Assembly (NCBI RefSeq): GCF_900094545.1
Contig: NZ_FMAH01000027.1
Coordinates: 31,993 to 95,992 of the forward strand
Source: Martinezella miluonensis
Lineage (GTDB): Bacteria > Pseudomonadota > Alphaproteobacteria > Rhizobiales > Rhizobiaceae
Reading direction: 5' to 3'
Length of the DNA: 64,000 nucleotides
Part shown: positions 17,125 through 25,986 of the stretch, one piece after another
Position numbering within the stretch: position 1 is the stretch's first letter
How the letters are laid out: each line of letters opens with the position of its first letter
Program-made: the position numbers and the translations under genes
Notes under the pieces: model-generated
Database searches by the model: none
Seen by the model: only the letters and a program-made list of their open reading frames with translations
What the model was told of the DNA's origin: nothing

Positions 17125-17243
17125 CCGTATCTCCTTCTCTGCCACCTGGCTAGCTGTCACATCACATTCACAATGAACTGATAGCACGGCTGCGAACGAT
17201 ATTCTGTATAGCAGTCTAGAATGAATGGCGAAAGAGCTCTTTT

Positions 17244-17531
17244 ATGAGTGAAGTCAATTTCTCCCACGTTTCCAATGGCGTTGACTTGACGCCGGTGTTG
17301 GATGACGTCGTCGACCACTGGAGCGACTTGTTCTGGCCGTTGATCGTCGTCAATTCCGAAACGCTGACGCCGCCTTCGCTCGGGATCGTCGCTTTCCGCA
17401 ACGAAGACATCGGCACTGACTTCGGCCCCCTCATGGCAACGGCGACGCTCGTCGTTGCGCCACTGATGATTGCTTTTTTGGCCACCCAGCGGTGGTTCAT
17501 CGAGGGGCTCACTCACGGGGCTGTCAAATGA
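17244..17531 (+). pseudogene. ugpE: ugpE remnant (C-terminal part of an ABC permease)
   Basis: The last 75 or so codons read HWSDLFWPLIVVNSETLTPP, then FGPLMATATLVVAPLMIAFL and ATQRWFIEGLTHGA. This matches the C terminus of the intact UgpE at 63165 (HWNSLFWPLIAVRDQNLMPP ... GPLMAASTIVVAPLIVAFL ... AQRWFVEGMTGGA). The rest of the permease, including the EAA loop, is gone. The frame is open from ATG 17244 and its stop overlaps the aminotransferase start (ATGA), so it may still be translated and couple that gene. It shows that a ugpC-A-E operon once filled this interval. Confidence 0.85.
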
Positions 17532-18694
17532 ATTTGGCCGCCCATCCAACATCACAATCTGGAATAGCATTGATGCCTGAACAAGCAGCCCTTGAGGCAG
17601 ACGCTCCGATCGTTGCCGACTTCACGCGCTCGATACCTCCAACGCCGCCCATTTTCCGGGCCAGGCTGAGCGCCAGCCTATCGGAGCTAGCCGCTAATCC
17701 GCACCTGGACATGCTTGTGCGAACATCTGCCTCGGGCGGGACACCATCCGATCAGGAGGCCGGACTCAAATGGTTGGAGCCCAAACTTGGCGATCAAATC
17801 GCGACCGGCAGGATGACCGTTACAAACGGCACGCAAGGCGCTGTGTTGCTTCTACTGGAAGCGCTCGTCGGCCAAAACGGGCTGCTGCTCACCGAAGCCC
17901 TCTCATGGGGCGCGCTTCGGGAAATTGGCCGTCGCGCGCATGTCAGGATCAAGGGACTTCCGATTGATGATGACGGGATAATCCCCGATGCTTTCGAGGC
18001 GGCGTGCCGCGATCTTCGCCCGAAAGCTCTCTATTGCAATCCTACTGATCAAAACCCAACGACGGCGATCATGTCCGAAACGCGCCGCCGACAGATCGCC
18101 GAGATCGCTCGGCACTATGGCGTAGCCATCATTGAGGACGACGCGCTGGGGCGGCTTCATCCGGGATCGCCGGCGCCCATCGCATCCATCGCCCCCGATA
18201 TCACCTGGTATGTAATGGGGCTGACCAAATGCGTCGCGCAAGGCTTGCGCCTCGCCTATGTCGCCGGCCCTTCCGTAGCGGACACGCAACGGGTCATCGG
18301 CCCTGCCCATAAACTCTCCTTCTGGGCGCCCAATCCCCTCACCACAGCGATTGCAACGCGTTGGATCGGCGACGGCACCGCCGAGGAGATCTGCACGGCA
18401 ATCCGCCACGAGAGCAAGAAACGGGAAGAGCTCGCCTCCTCGCTCTTGTCGGGAGCAGACCTCGTGTCCAAGCCAGGCGCGATGCACGTCTGGCTGCGCC
18501 TTCCTCCAGAGCAGGACCGCCATCAACTGGTGGCGTCACTCAAGGACAAGGGCGTGGCGATCCGCCCGGCGGAGTTGTTTGCGGTCGACGACACGCCCGT
18601 GCCGAACGCGGTGCGACTGTCCCTAAGTTCACCGCTTGACCGAAGCCATGTCGAGCAAGGGCTGCGCATCATCGCTGCTGCCCTGAAACTTTAG
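17528..18694 (+). CDS. PLP-dependent aminotransferase, class I/II
   Basis: Fold-type I PLP enzyme of 388 residues, resembling the aminotransferase domain of MocR regulators but without a DNA-binding domain. The start is ATG 17528, overlapping the ugpE remnant stop. Seen are TVTNGTQGAVLLLLEAL (cofactor phosphate region), NPTDQNPTTA, DDALGRLH and the Schiff-base lysine in MGLTKCVAQGLRL (Lys234). It is first in a module with a binding protein, an esterase and an M14-type deacylase. It could remove the amino group from an aminophosphonate or amino acid freed by those enzymes; that role is inferred. Confidence 0.85.
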   Translation: MNLAAHPTSQSGIALMPEQAALEADAPIVADFTRSIPPTPPIFRARLSASLSELAANPHLDMLVRTSASGGTPSDQEAGLKWLEPKLGDQIATGRMTVTNGTQGAVLLLLEALVGQNGLLLTEALSWGALREIGRRAHVRIKGLPIDDDGIIPDAFEAACRDLRPKALYCNPTDQNPTTAIMSETRRRQIAEIARHYGVAIIEDDALGRLHPGSPAPIASIAPDITWYVMGLTKCVAQGLRLAYVAGPSVADTQRVIGPAHKLSFWAPNPLTTAIATRWIGDGTAEEICTAIRHESKKREELASSLLSGADLVSKPGAMHVWLRLPPEQDRHQLVASLKDKGVAIRPAELFAVDDTPVPNAVRLSLSSPLDRSHVEQGLRIIAAALKL

Positions 18695-18770
18695 CCCCTT
18701 CAACCGCCTGCAGAAAGCCGGCGCAAAAGCAACGGGCTGTCACAGGCGGCCACTACCGGAGAAACGAAGC

Positions 18771-20021
18771 ATGTCCTTGAAGTTGCTTGGAACCACGCTC
18801 ATTGCTTGCGCTGCGCTCATGCTGCCGGCTCATGCCGATAACATCACGCTCAAGGTGGACACCACACCGTCGATCTTCGCAGACATGTTCAAGGAATTGA
18901 AGACTGCGTTCGAAGCCGAGCATCCGACCATCCGTGTGGATCTCGATACGCCGCAGCGCGACCAGACCGACACCATTCAGCGTACCATGCGCCAGGCTGT
19001 TGTCGGCGACCTGCCGGATATCTCGTTTCAAGGCTTCAATTATTTGAAGCTATTGGCGGATGCCGGTCATATCCAGCCGGTCGATCAGCTCATCGCCGCC
19101 GATAAGGAATGGACTAATCAGCGCTACTCTCCTTCTGTCACCAGCGCCACCACGATCAGCGGCAAAGTGTATGGCCTCAGCGTTGCCTATTCCTTCCCGG
19201 TTATTTTCTACAACGCAACCCTGGTGGCAGAGGCCCAGGGTGGAAACAAGGAACTGCCCGCCGACTGGGACGGGATCCTGGCTGTCGCGCAGAAGATTCA
19301 AAAAGCGCATCCCGACGTCCTCGGCGCCTACACGCGATACAATGCCTTCATGACACAGGGCTACATCATGAGCCGTGGTGGCTCGCTCGGGAATGTGGAC
19401 GGTACGGCGGTGACGTTCATTGATTCAAAAGGTAGGGAAGCGTTCGACCTGTACCGTCGCTTCGGTGAACTCGGCCAGGCAAAACTTGACATGACCGACG
19501 CCCAGGTTCGGCAAGCCTATGCCAGCGGCAAGGTCGCTATTCTGGCCGACTCCAGCAGCAGCCTTGAGAGTTTCGCCAAACAGGCGGCGGGTAAATTCGA
19601 AATCGGTACTGCACATTTTCCATTTGCCACCGGAGCAAAACTGCCGACATCGGGTAGTGCTGCTGTCCTGCACACGAAAGACCCTGCCCGCCAACAGGCC
19701 GCCTGGCAATTCATGTCCTTCGTAGCCGGCCCCGAAGGTCAAAACATCCTCGGCCGTAAGACGGGATATATGCCTGCCAATCAAGTGGCGGTGAACCGTG
19801 CCGACTTGCTGGGCGACTACTATAGGGCCAATCCCGCCATCACAGGAGCGCTGGCCTCGATTCCCTACGCCAACGCGTGGTACGTGTTCAAAGGCCCCAA
19901 TACCGCACGCATCGACAAACTGTTCGCGGATCGTCTGCAGCAAGTGGTGACGCTTCAGCAAACGCCCGAGGATGCCGCTCAGGCGCTGAGCAAAGACATC
20001 ACCGGCCTGATCGTCAAGTGA
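18771..20021 (+). CDS. ABC importer substrate-binding protein, family 1
   Basis: Periplasmic binding protein of 416 residues with a Sec signal peptide (MSLKLLGTTLIACAALML, cleavage near AHA/D). It belongs to the same group as the proteins at 4443, 8118 and 58376 but is clearly different: GYMPANQVAVNRADLLGDYY replaces the GYLPGND region, and AWYVFKGPNTARI replaces the WYNWSG motif, so the ligand probably differs. It lies 76 bases behind the aminotransferase and is followed by a stem-loop, an esterase and a deacylase. Its permeases seem lost (see the ugpC and ugpE remnants). Confidence 0.9.
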   Translation: MSLKLLGTTLIACAALMLPAHADNITLKVDTTPSIFADMFKELKTAFEAEHPTIRVDLDTPQRDQTDTIQRTMRQAVVGDLPDISFQGFNYLKLLADAGHIQPVDQLIAADKEWTNQRYSPSVTSATTISGKVYGLSVAYSFPVIFYNATLVAEAQGGNKELPADWDGILAVAQKIQKAHPDVLGAYTRYNAFMTQGYIMSRGGSLGNVDGTAVTFIDSKGREAFDLYRRFGELGQAKLDMTDAQVRQAYASGKVAILADSSSSLESFAKQAAGKFEIGTAHFPFATGAKLPTSGSAAVLHTKDPARQQAAWQFMSFVAGPEGQNILGRKTGYMPANQVAVNRADLLGDYYRANPAITGALASIPYANAWYVFKGPNTARIDKLFADRLQQVVTLQQTPEDAAQALSKDITGLIVK

Positions 20022-20033
20022 CACTTGGAATTT

Positions 20034-20063
20034 GGCGACCGAAAGGGCGCTTTTCCGATCGCC
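20034..20063 (+). other. Stem-loop behind a binding-protein gene
   Basis: GGCGACCGAAA (20034-20044) pairs with TTTTCCGATCGCC (20051-20063) with one bulge, around the loop GGGCGC. It lies 12 bases after the stop and may limit expression of the downstream esterase relative to the binding protein. Confidence 0.4.
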
Positions 20064-20144
20064 GTCTGAGCTTCCACGACGAAGTCGCGCATTCCTGTGG
20101 TCTCTCCTCGGCTCAGTTAAACGCGAAGTGCAAGAGCTGACTTC

Positions 20145-21221
20145 ATGGAACATACAACAACATGCGGCTCGCAGCTTTTACCTGGCGAGCGTATTTGTAA
20201 CGCCACCCGGTACTCGGCATTGACCTATTTTCGTCGGGGATCCACTGACAAGCCGCTGGTTGTATTCCTGCCGGGCGGAGGACACCTCGCTCGCATCGCC
20301 TATGGTCATCCCGATCTTCGCGCCGACGATTTTCTGGATCATTGGCTAGCTCAGGAGGGGTTTGGACTCGTCGCTATTTCTTATCCCTCCGATCACCCCG
20401 TCTACGATCGGCTATATCCGGCTATGACCCTGGCGGATTGGGCCAAAGTCGCCGCCGGGATTACAAAACAAGTGATCGACGAAAATGGACTTGGCCCAAA
20501 TGTCTTGCTCTTAGGTTGGAGTATGGCAGGGTATATCGTGCGCCGGTTCAACGAAGCGGCCATTGCGGAAGGTCTTGAGGTGGGTGCCTTTTTCTCATTG
20601 GCCGCGACGCCCCCTCTGTTCCTGAACACCGATATCGAGGCCAGTTTCCGACTGAGCCCGGAGGGGTTGCGAGAAACCCGCGGCCCATCGCAGTGGATTG
20701 ATCTAGCCATTGCCGAACAAACCGCCATTAACGGCCGGCCAGTCTTTGACCATGCCCGATATGAGAGCATGTTCAGGGTGAACCATCCTCTGAACATCAA
20801 CGGCGGCCAGAAACGTTGGCAGGATGGTCAGATCGTGATCGATGTCGCAGCCGCCGTGGAAGACCTCGGCAATTTTGACTACCAGTTCTACCCGATAACA
20901 GCGTGCCTGGTGCCGCAGTCGGCGAATGATATCCGGCATGCCTTCACCGATGCGGCCAACTGGAACTTCCTCAACGTCCAGAGCGTGTTGCGGAGATGGG
21001 TGCCGCCCGAGGTGCAGGCCGACCCCAAAAAACTGGCAACCCTATGGCGACATCTGTCGTCTGTGAGCGATCACCTTCAAAAGCTCACAACCTCAATCCC
21101 AGGCGGCCATCTCTTCTTCACCGGTGAGATCGGCGCGCGTGCGACTGCAAGAGCAATCGCCCCGCTTTTGACCCAAATCCAACGACTGCGAGCCGGGCTC
21201 GACGCTGCTGCACGGCTATAG
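20145..21221 (+). CDS. Alpha/beta-fold hydrolase (esterase-like)
   Basis: Protein of 358 residues with an alpha/beta hydrolase core: an oxyanion loop VVFLPGGGHLAR near residue 45, a nucleophile elbow GWSMAG with Ser126, and a late histidine in SIPGGHLFF. There is no signal peptide. The long C-terminal half between nucleophile and histidine is larger than in simple esterases and may form a lid. It lies between a binding protein and an M14-type deacylase, and so probably processes the imported compound, for example by cleaving an ester or amide. The family was not recognised more closely. Confidence 0.7.
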   Translation: MEHTTTCGSQLLPGERICNATRYSALTYFRRGSTDKPLVVFLPGGGHLARIAYGHPDLRADDFLDHWLAQEGFGLVAISYPSDHPVYDRLYPAMTLADWAKVAAGITKQVIDENGLGPNVLLLGWSMAGYIVRRFNEAAIAEGLEVGAFFSLAATPPLFLNTDIEASFRLSPEGLRETRGPSQWIDLAIAEQTAINGRPVFDHARYESMFRVNHPLNINGGQKRWQDGQIVIDVAAAVEDLGNFDYQFYPITACLVPQSANDIRHAFTDAANWNFLNVQSVLRRWVPPEVQADPKKLATLWRHLSSVSDHLQKLTTSIPGGHLFFTGEIGARATARAIAPLLTQIQRLRAGLDAAARL

Positions 21222-21294
21222 CTTCGCACTGCAGCACGGCGTTCGCCGTCTCTCATACGTTCCATCTGCCAACTCACCACAGGACGATAGTTCC

Positions 21295-22344
21295 ATGACC
21301 CATTCCAAATTCTCCACACAGGTCCGCCCACCTTTTGATTTCGGCGCTTCACGCATCTGGACCGATCTTGATCTCAATGCCGAGGGCCATCAACGGGGAT
21401 GGTTACGACTGAATGTATCTAGCAGCACCAATACAGGCTTCATTCCGATTCCTGTTGCTACCTTCAAGAATGGCGATGGTCCGAAAGTTCTTCTGCTCGG
21501 CGGCGTCCATGGCGATGAGTACGAGGGCCAGGTCATGGCCATGAAGCTCATGCGTTCGTTGAAGCTGGAAAACGTCCGCGGCCAAATCATCATCCTCAAT
21601 GCCACCAACGCGCCGGCAGCTTACGCCGGCTCTCGAACTTCGCCGCTCGATGACGGCAACCTCAACCGCGCCTATCCGGGTGATCCCCGGGGCACGCCGA
21701 CCGAGGAAATTGCCTACCTCCTAAACGAGGTGCTGCTGCCAGGTGTGGACTACCTGCTCGACATTCATTCGGGCGGCACAGCAAACTACTTCCTGCCGTC
21801 TGCTCATGTGTATGCTCATCGTGATGAGGCCGCTATGGATCATCTACTGCATCTGCTCAAGGTGTTCGCCATGCCGGTGAGCATTGTGCTCGACGGTCTG
21901 TTCGATCACGACAAGAAGGCGATAGGTGCTGCAGATCGTCTCGGTGTCTTACGATTTGCCACCGAACTCGGTGGGGCTGGCTACGTTTCTGTCGATGCGC
22001 TTCGTCGTGCAGAGGTTGGGCTCGCCCGCCTCCTGCATGAAATCGGCCTGTTGCGCGAGCCGATCACCGTCGAGCCCGCCCCCGCGACGCATTTCTACAG
22101 CCGGCTGCCCAATAAGCAGTACGGGTATGCATTTGCCAACGGCGTCTGGGAGGCCTATCACGAGGTCGGCGAAATGGTAGAGGAAGGCGAGGCGATAGGT
22201 GCCATCCATTTCGCCCAGGAGCCTTGGCGTGAGCCTCTTGTTTTGCATAGCAGACAAGCCGGAATGATCTACGCCTTGCGTCGCCCGGCCATCACCGAAA
22301 TGGGACAAATACTATTTATTCAAGCAGTGCCGTATGTCAGGTGA
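21295..22344 (+). CDS. Succinylglutamate desuccinylase/aspartoacylase-family zinc hydrolase
   Basis: M14-type metal-dependent deacylase of 349 residues. Zinc ligands are visible as His72 and Glu75 in GGVHGDEYEG and His158 in LLDIHSGG, with a probable catalytic glutamate in FATELGGAG. The form resembles the N-acetyl-diaminobutyrate deacetylase (DoeB) branch, which hydrolyses N-acyl amino acids. A C-terminal beta domain (EAYHEVGEMVEEGEAIG ... EPLVLHSRQAG) is present. Last gene of the aminotransferase operon. N-deacylation of an acyl-amino compound before transamination is a reasonable inference. Confidence 0.85.
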   Translation: MTHSKFSTQVRPPFDFGASRIWTDLDLNAEGHQRGWLRLNVSSSTNTGFIPIPVATFKNGDGPKVLLLGGVHGDEYEGQVMAMKLMRSLKLENVRGQIIILNATNAPAAYAGSRTSPLDDGNLNRAYPGDPRGTPTEEIAYLLNEVLLPGVDYLLDIHSGGTANYFLPSAHVYAHRDEAAMDHLLHLLKVFAMPVSIVLDGLFDHDKKAIGAADRLGVLRFATELGGAGYVSVDALRRAEVGLARLLHEIGLLREPITVEPAPATHFYSRLPNKQYGYAFANGVWEAYHEVGEMVEEGEAIGAIHFAQEPWREPLVLHSRQAGMIYALRRPAITEMGQILFIQAVPYVR

Positions 22345-23248
22345 GATCGCCGGAATTTAGGAGGGCATTGCGGGTAGCGTTTCATGATCGGTCATCACGA
22401 CGATGTCATAAAAGTCGACAAACCGATACCACCCGCTCCACCGAATAGCGCATCCGGGCCGTTGTTGGCTGCCGGGAACAATCTCTGATCGATACCTCAC
22501 TGAAAGCCGGCAGTCGATTGGGATCAGGCTGCTGATCCGTTTTTCACGTCGGCGATCTTCTTCAGCTCTCTCAGCGGATTGGAAATATATTACCTGGCTG
22601 GTTCGTCGACCTGCTTGGCAAGCACCTTCTGGTCACTAGTAAATCGGCAACTCCCCGCCATGCGCACCTGCCAACAGGATTCCATTCTCAACGCGGAAGG
22701 GCGTCGTACCTGACGCTTCTAACCCATCGAGCAGGACAGACCTCCAATGGCGCTGGCGAGTCTCGGCGACCAGCGTTCGATTGGCGCGTGTCCGCCGAGT
22801 TGAAGGATGAACCCGTGCGTTTGGCTTCGCTGCAACTGCATGAGTGAGACTAAGCTTTCAAAGCCTTTCTGCAGCGGAGCTTTGACATAGCGAACCAGGG
22901 GTAAGCGCCCTCCTATTTCGTTCTGGCAGGTCGCGTCTTTTAGTTACAAGCGTCCATAGTGTCGATCCGGCGAACGGCCGCCATCTTCTATGAATCGTGC
23001 ACGAAAGTGTGTCAGCTTCCCCGAGGGATGGGATCGCCATCGCATATTGCGTGGGCTTATATCGAATTATTCGATGAAGCTCGTTTTACTGTCGTATTCA
23101 TTGAAACCCCGCTCTCTAGGGTTGTCGCGGAAGCGAGACTCTACTCGCTTTCCCCCAATGAGGGATCTGTAAACAAGGCTGGGGTGGGGCACGTCGATTT
23201 CTCGACGCGAATTCTCATTGCCTAATTAAGATTAGAATTGGAGTTATT
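22345..23248. other. Long gene-poor interval upstream of the porin
   Basis: No gene is supported in these 904 bases. On the - strand two patches look like decayed protein sequence: RVENGILLAGAHGGELPIY (about 22650-22710) and NPLRELKKIADVKNG (about 22550-22600), broken by stops. The porin promoter and leader must lie in the right part, which also holds the palindrome at 23061-23075. Confidence 0.4.
23061..23075. promoter_or_regulatory. 15-base palindrome, identical to the site at 34348
   Basis: ATCGAATTATTCGAT is a perfect inverted repeat (7-1-7). The same sequence on the opposite strand occurs at 34348-34362, and 19 bases are shared counting flanks. It lies 174 bases before the porin start and is a candidate operator. 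Confidence 0.4.
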
Positions 23249-24313
23249 ATGACCATAAAGAGCCTACTTCTTAGCTCCGGAGCAGCACTGGCAATTGTTT
23301 CCGGTGCTCACGCAGCTGACGCAATCGTCGGGGCAGAGCCGGAGCCGCTAGAGTACGTTCGTATTTGTGATGAGAATGGCAAAGGCTATTTCTTCATTCC
23401 TGGCACGGAAACCTGCCTCAAAGTCGGCGGCCGTGTTCGTACGGAAGGCGGTTGGTATAACGCCTACGTGGCTGGCCAGACCGCAGGTGCCCGCGGGACC
23501 TACTGGCATACTCGTGCCGAGCTCTCCGTTGATACCTCAACTGACACTGAATACGGCCCCCTTAAGACCAACACGGTCTATCGCTGGGACTGGCAGGAAG
23601 GCGGTGCAACGACAACAAAACTCCTGTGGGCAAATATCACCCTCGGTGGATTCCTCATTGGAAAGGCCGATTCCCAGTTCGCCACTTATACTGGCGGCGC
23701 TGGAGACGTTATCAATGACGACGTAATCGATTTTAGCCTTGCCACGACCGAGTTAAATCAGATCACATACAAATACGATGCCCACAACGGTTTCACAGCT
23801 GTGATCTCATTGGAAGACAGCAACTCCGGCGCCGGCGCGACTGGGGCGAACGGCGAGAACAGCTCCAATCACTATGCTCCTGACATCGTTGGTGGTTTAG
23901 GTTACACTGCCGACACGTTTGGGTTCAGGGTTGTTGGCGGGTATGATTCAATCGTTGAGGAAGGTGCCATCAAGGGCCGTCTCGACGCTAAGTTCGATAA
24001 CGTTCAAGCGTTCCTCATGGGCGGTTGGAATACTGATGGCGATAAGCTGAACAAATATGCCGCCGCCAATGGTGCCGGCCTTGGATGGGGTGATTGGGCC
24101 GTTTGGAGTGGCGTTGGCGTTGCGCTTAACGATAAGCTCAAATGGAACCTTCAGCTCGCTTACGATGATCTCAAAACCTTCGAAGCGACGACGAATATCA
24201 AGTGGAGTCCGGTAAAGGATCTGCTGGTCCAGCCGGAAATCACTTATGTCAACTATGACGTGCTTAACAAGGACACTTGGGCCGGCATGCTGCGCTTTCA
24301 GAGAACCTTCTGA
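23249..24313 (+). CDS. Outer-membrane porin (alphaproteobacterial Porin_2 type)
   Basis: Beta-barrel porin of 354 residues, the usual size. It has a Sec signal peptide (MTIKSLLLSSGAALAIV, cleavage near AHA/A). The N-terminal pair of cysteines in EYVRICDENGKGYFFIPGTE and TCLKVGGRVR is typical of Omp2b/RopA proteins of Rhizobiales, and the protein ends in a phenylalanine (RFQRTF), as outer-membrane barrels do. GGAG lies six bases before the start. It may form the outer-membrane entry path for small anionic compounds; specificity cannot be read. Confidence 0.93.
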   Translation: MTIKSLLLSSGAALAIVSGAHAADAIVGAEPEPLEYVRICDENGKGYFFIPGTETCLKVGGRVRTEGGWYNAYVAGQTAGARGTYWHTRAELSVDTSTDTEYGPLKTNTVYRWDWQEGGATTTKLLWANITLGGFLIGKADSQFATYTGGAGDVINDDVIDFSLATTELNQITYKYDAHNGFTAVISLEDSNSGAGATGANGENSSNHYAPDIVGGLGYTADTFGFRVVGGYDSIVEEGAIKGRLDAKFDNVQAFLMGGWNTDGDKLNKYAAANGAGLGWGDWAVWSGVGVALNDKLKWNLQLAYDDLKTFEATTNIKWSPVKDLLVQPEITYVNYDVLNKDTWAGMLRFQRTF

Positions 24314-24360
24314 TTTGAAGTTATCGGTCATATACTAAGCCGATCGCCCATCCGAGGATT

Positions 24361-24383
24361 GGCCCAGCGTAGCTGGGCCTTTC
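24361..24383 (+). terminator. Rho-independent terminator of the porin gene
   Basis: GGCCCAGC (24361-24368), loop GTA, GCTGGGCC (24372-24379), then TTTC. It lies 48 bases after the porin stop. Confidence 0.8.
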
Positions 24384-24773
24384 ACACATCCACAAACATT
24401 ATGAGGAAGCGAAGCCTAGGCGAGACCGGAGATTTCACCGGGCTCAGATGGCAGTTCGAAGAGGTGATTTCAGTTTGAGTGCCGATGGCATAGGCGATTC
24501 TGCCTAAGTCTCATATCTGCCCATATATCCCGGCTATTCATAAACTTGGCGAAGCCAGGAGCGGAGAACGCGGGCCAGGATCATTCAGGCATAACGCCGC
24601 GGCGGAGGGAATGGGCTATTTTGTCAAGCGTTGTCCGTACCAGTGAGCGCACTGCAAAAGGTACCGACTCCACATGATGAACAACAGGTGTCGTGCGCCT
24701 GCCAATGATGCGCAGAATGTCAATTGATGCCAGTTTGAAATGACGACGACCATCTGGCCTTATGATATTGATC
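24384..24773. other. Interval with no supported gene
   Basis: A - strand open frame (24581-24889) overlaps the end of the regulator at 24774 and reads PFAVRSLVRTTLDKIAHSL near its end. It has no recognisable family or ribosome site, so it is not called. Nothing else was seen. Confidence 0.3.
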
Positions 24774-25550
24774 CTACGCTGGCGTCTTGACTGATTCCAT
24801 GATTTCGTCTTCGAATTGTACGAGAAGCTCAACCCAAGCTGCTTCGATGCAAATGCCAACCTGAATTGGCGCTCCGTTAAGGTCGACATTGATATGCTTT
24901 ACCATCAATGACGGTTTCGATTTCTTCTGATTGAGGAGCTTTGCCTCTCGTGCGCCCAAAGCCTTCGGCCGGATCACGGATTGTAGCCGCCTGTAGTCGG
25001 AAATTCCGAAATCCTTCAGTGATCGAGTGATCGAACCGTACTCCCTGATCTTTAGGTCAATGCCGTGAAACCGGGGGAGAGGGTAGTAGTAGGTAGCGAA
25101 CGAAAAAGGTCGTGTCTCCACCCAAGTCAGAGTTTCGATTTTTCTAACGAAACTGTCGCTCGGAATTTGAAGGGCAGAGGCGAGTTCGGTCTGAGCGCGT
25201 ACGGTTTTGGCTCCAAGAAACTGACGTAGATTTGGCCGCTGCAACCGCTGCAGCTCAACACTCTGCTGTTGCGTACGTCCGATGGGATAGCGCAGAGTAT
25301 CCTCTTTCACGTAAATCCCACTTCCGCGTTCACCCCGCAGAACACCAGCCGCTTGCATCTTCGCAAGAGCGTGCCGGACGGTATTGACATTCACTTGAAA
25401 GCGCGCAGCGAGTTCCTTTTCAGTGGGGATTTTTTCACCTGGCTTTAGCTCACCGGTCTGAACTTCCTTGAGGAGTTCGTCCTTGATCATCTGCCAAATG
25501 AACCTGTTTCCACGTAGAGAATGGGCGTTCTGGTGGCTCGCAATCATCAT
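24774..25550 (-). CDS. GntR/HutC-family transcriptional regulator, PhnF-like
   Basis: Regulator of 258 residues. ATG 25550 has AGGAG seven bases upstream and is preferred to the longer frame reaching 25712. The winged helix domain contains IPTEKELAARFQVNVNTVRH and the UTRA domain follows, with the FYPLPRF-like segment YYYPLPRFHGIDLKIREYG also seen in the regulators at 14069 and 57484. It is divergent from phnD (25987), which it probably regulates. Confidence 0.88.
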   Translation of the reverse strand: MMIASHQNAHSLRGNRFIWQMIKDELLKEVQTGELKPGEKIPTEKELAARFQVNVNTVRHALAKMQAAGVLRGERGSGIYVKEDTLRYPIGRTQQQSVELQRLQRPNLRQFLGAKTVRAQTELASALQIPSDSFVRKIETLTWVETRPFSFATYYYPLPRFHGIDLKIREYGSITRSLKDFGISDYRRLQSVIRPKALGAREAKLLNQKKSKPSLMVKHINVDLNGAPIQVGICIEAAWVELLVQFEDEIMESVKTPA

Positions 25551-25960
25551 TTTTGCTCCTGAGTGAGTTGCAGCTGGACGGCTAAGGTTCTTCGGAAGGG
25601 CACAGCCTCGTCGAGCGTCTTTTCCAGCCGCATGGTGTGCTCTTGAAGTTCCCCAGTTTTCATCATGCAGCGTCCATATGCCTGTAACTGCCTTGTCATG
25701 GATGAAAAGCAAAAAGGCTCTCGAAGGACAATACAGGGGAGGTTACACGTCAGCGCACCGGAGTCCAGTGACACTGCGAGAACAGAGTTCGTGCGGGGCA
25801 ATCATATTCAGACCCGAGCGATCCGACCTGTCGCCAACTCGGATCGCAAGATCGCCGCCCGTACGCCTTTTGGTACCGATGGTCGGGGCCGTGCAAAGCA
25901 GGATGAGGCGAGAGCCCATGTGGCTGTCCAGTCGTAGCTATCCCAAACTTAGCAAACAGA
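25551..25960. other. Divergent intergenic region between the GntR gene and phnD
   Basis: It should hold promoters of both flanking genes. Open frames on both strands run through it (the + frame is continuous with phnD from 25678), but none has a recognisable product. No convincing Pho box was found; TTGTCATGGATG near 25696 carries one half-site only. Confidence 0.35.
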
Positions 25961-25984
25961 AGAGAGAGAGAGAGAGAGAGAGAG
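25961..25984 (+). repeat. (AG)12 dinucleotide repeat in the phnD ribosome-binding region
   Basis: Twelve AG units end two bases before the ATG of phnD at 25987. The repeat supplies the purine-rich ribosome-binding site. Simple repeats of this kind change length by strand slippage, which here would alter initiation but not the coding frame. Confidence 0.9.
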
Positions 25985-25986
25985 AA

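Noticed and set aside
22858..23225. Short open frames on both strands before the porin
   Set aside because: No ribosome site, no domain and overlap with the expected porin promoter region.
24581..24889. 102-codon - strand frame overlapping the end of the GntR gene
   Set aside because: It overlaps a well-supported gene in another frame, and no family was recognised.
25961..25984. AG repeat considered as part of a CRISPR or satellite array
   Set aside because: It is a plain dinucleotide run without spacers; no CRISPR array or cas gene was seen anywhere in the window.
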